Assembly: GCA_003242255.1 (NCBI GenBank)
Contig: QGUT01000087.1
Location: forward strand, 1 to 6,942
DNA: 6,942 nucleotides
Reading direction: 5' to 3'
DNA from: Bacillota bacterium
GTDB taxonomy: Bacteria; Bacillota; Thermosediminibacteria; Thermosediminibacterales; Thermosediminibacteraceae
Shown: one piece after another, positions 5,212-6,942 of the stretch
Layout of the letters: the number at the start of each line of letters is the position of its first letter
How positions within the stretch are numbered: the stretch's first letter is position 1
Position numbers and translations under genes: made by a program
The notes under the pieces: generated by a model
The model's database searches: none
Seen by the model: only the letters and a program-made list of their open reading frames with translations
Told to the model about the DNA's origin: nothing

Positions 5212-6942
5212 ATGTCTTTCTGCCACCTGCACGTTCATTCGGAGTACAGCATGCTGGACGGCCTTTGCCGCCTTCCCCTGTTAGTAAAGAGGGCCTCGGA
5301 ACTGGGCATGCCAGCTCTTGCTCTGACTGACCACGGAGGCCTTTACGGCATGGTGCCCTTCTACAAGCTGTGCACCGAGGCGGGAATAAAGCCCATACTG
5401 GGCTGCGAAGTCTACGTGGTGGATGACATGACTCAAAAGCGCGGAGAGGAAGCTCCCCACCACCTGGTGCTGCTGGCCGAGGACGAGAAAGGCCTGAAAA
5501 ACCTCCTATCTCTGGTCACCCGCTCCCATCTGGACGGTTTTTACTACCGCCCGAGAGTGTCCAAGGAACTTCTGGCATCCTATTCCGGGGGCCTCATAGC
5601 CCTGAGCGCGTGCATCCGTGGGGAAGTGGCCGACCTCATCCTGAAAGGCGATGTCAAAAGGGCGGAAGAAGCCGCAAAAGAGTACGAAGACATCTTCGGC
5701 CGCGACGGCTTTTTCCTCGAACTCCAGTACCACGGGCTTTCCTCCGAGAAAAAGGTAAATTTTTGGCTCAACGCCATCGCCCGAAAGCTGGGGCTCGGGA
5801 CGGTGGCCACCAACGACGTCCACTACCTTGTCCCTTCCGACGCCGCCGTCCACAAAGTTTTGCTGGCAGTGCAGACCCTCTCCTCCCTAGGCCAGGCCCT
5901 GCACCTTACGGGAAAGGAGTATTACCTCAAAAGCCCGGCAGAGATGGAAGCCCTTTTCCGGGAAGTTCCGGAAGCCCTGAAAGCCACCGAAGCCATAGCC
6001 GAAAGGTGCAACGTAAAGCTTGAGCTGGGAAAGCCCAGGCTCCCCGAGATTCCGCTGCCCGAAGGCAAGACGGCCGAGGAATACCTGGAGGAACTCTGCC
6101 TCAAAGGGATGGCCGAGCGCTTCGGCAGCCCGCCGCCGGAGGAAGTCCAGAAAAGGCTGCAAATGGAACTTTCCGTCATCAAGGCCATGGGCTTTCCGGG
6201 GTACTTTTTAATAGTGAAGGACATAGTGGACTTTGCCCGCAAAAGGGGCTTTGTCGTGGGAGTCGGGCGGGGTTCGGCGGCGGGAAGCCTGGTGGCCTAC
6301 GTGCTGGGCATCACCGACGTGGACCCAATAAAGTACGGCCTGATTTTCGAGCGATTCTTGAATCCCGAGAGGGTTAGTCTTCCTGATATCGACGTGGACC
6401 TTTGCCATTTCGGAAGAAAAGAAGTGCTGGAATACATAAGGTACCGCTTCGGGCCGGAGCGCATCGCCCACGTAGGGGCTTTTTCCCTCCTGCAGGCCCG
6501 GGCGGCCTTCCGGGACACCGGCCGGGCCCTGAAACTCGATTATGAAAAAATCGACAGGGCCTGTTCCCTGATACCCTATTCCCGCATGACCCTGGAAGAG
6601 GCCCTGGAAGAAAGCCCCCATTTTTCCGACCTGGTGAAAAGCGATGCCTCCGTCCGCCGGGTCTTCGGAATAGCCCGCCAGCTCCAGGGGCTCCCGAGGC
6701 ACGTGACCCAGCACTCCGCCGGGGTCGTGATAGCCGACAGGAATCTCACGGAGTACGTGCCCCTCCGGCGGGCCTCGGGGGAGGAGATCATAACCCAGGC
6801 CGATATGTACGCCCTAGAGGAACTGGGCCTCGTTAAAATAGACCTCCTGGGCCTCCGGTTCCTGACCGTAATCGGCGAGACTTTGAAATTGGTGCGGGAG
6901 CGGCGGGGCATAAATTTAAGGCCCGAAGAAATCCCTCTGGAC
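5212..6942 (+). CDS. dnaE: DNA polymerase III alpha subunit, DnaE type (N-terminal 577 residues, runs off window)
   Basis: C-family replicative or repair DNA polymerase. The reading frame is open to the last base, so the C-terminal half (rest of fingers, beta-binding and OB regions; typical total about 1000-1150 residues) lies outside. The PHP domain is at about 3-210 (HLHVHSEYSMLDG, LTDHGGLYG). All nine usual metal ligands appear present: H7, H9, D40, H41, E66, H84, C134, D202 and H204, so a PHP nuclease site is plausible, unlike E. coli DnaE. The palm begins at about 310: GYFLIVKDIVDFA (330-342), GRGSAAGS (352-359), catalytic D392 and D394 in PDIDVDL, and the third catalytic D544 in VKIDLLGL. 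Oddities compared with canonical Firmicute DnaE (from memory): VGVGRGS for GPGRGS, AFSLLQARAAFRD (423-435) where TFGTMAARAxxRD is expected, and TQHSAG for STHAAG. This points to a divergent DnaE, possibly a second copy beside a canonical DnaE or PolC. The start is ATG 5212, giving the family MSFxHLHVH beginning. It is transcribed divergently from the small membrane-protein gene. Confidence 0.95.
   Translation, partial: MSFCHLHVHSEYSMLDGLCRLPLLVKRASELGMPALALTDHGGLYGMVPFYKLCTEAGIKPILGCEVYVVDDMTQKRGEEAPHHLVLLAEDEKGLKNLLSLVTRSHLDGFYYRPRVSKELLASYSGGLIALSACIRGEVADLILKGDVKRAEEAAKEYEDIFGRDGFFLELQYHGLSSEKKVNFWLNAIARKLGLGTVATNDVHYLVPSDAAVHKVLLAVQTLSSLGQALHLTGKEYYLKSPAEMEALFREVPEALKATEAIAERCNVKLELGKPRLPEIPLPEGKTAEEYLEELCLKGMAERFGSPPPEEVQKRLQMELSVIKAMGFPGYFLIVKDIVDFARKRGFVVGVGRGSAAGSLVAYVLGITDVDPIKYGLIFERFLNPERVSLPDIDVDLCHFGRKEVLEYIRYRFGPERIAHVGAFSLLQARAAFRDTGRALKLDYEKIDRACSLIPYSRMTLEEALEESPHFSDLVKSDASVRRVFGIARQLQGLPRHVTQHSAGVVIADRNLTEYVPLRRASGEEIITQADMYALEELGLVKIDLLGLRFLTVIGETLKLVRERRGINLRPEEIPLD

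Noticed and set aside
6208..6714. 168-codon minus-strand open frame within the polymerase gene
   Set aside because: Antisense to catalytic motifs of the alpha subunit; no family resemblance.

Overview
The window looks like chromosome of an endospore-forming, Gram-positive bacterium, probably a thermophilic or clostridia-like Firmicute. The reasons are a clear SpoVT sporulation regulator, an Mfd whose 1177-residue length matches the Bacillus type, strong AGGAGG-type ribosome binding sites, TTG start codons, and an alpha polymerase subunit whose PHP metal ligands are all intact. No species is assigned. I saw no RNA genes, insertion sequences, CRISPR arrays or phage genes. Coding density is high, and the only non-coding stretches are three gaps of about 70 to 115 bases.

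Layout. Positions 1-389 (+) hold the 3' part of an ATP-type phosphoenolpyruvate carboxykinase gene. It is broken: about 135 internal codons are missing and a TAA stop sits exactly at the junction. A bidirectional terminator (389-423) separates it from two genes on the minus strand read toward it: spoVT (426-989, TTG start, with a sigma-G-like promoter overlapping the end of mfd) and mfd (1057-4590, transcription-repair coupling factor). Upstream of mfd, and also on the minus strand, is a small membrane protein (4690-5097) with the EExxK / FxxxE / H signature of PrsW/CPBP-type intramembrane proteases. A near-consensus sigma-A promoter for mfd overlaps the end of that gene. From 5212 to the window edge (+), divergently transcribed, is the first 577 residues of a C-family DNA polymerase III alpha subunit (DnaE type).

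How the parts fit. Mfd and the DnaE-type polymerase both belong to DNA maintenance. The polymerase keeps its catalytic aspartates and PHP metal site, but departs from canonical DnaE in several normally near-invariant palm segments. A perfect 7+2+7 inverted repeat at its predicted transcription start and ribosome binding site resembles a LexA box in layout. My main hypothesis is a divergent, possibly damage-inducible DnaE paralogue. The second main item is the pckA lesion, which is either a real gene inactivation or an assembly collapse. Most of the rest is ordinary conserved housekeeping and sporulation sequence.
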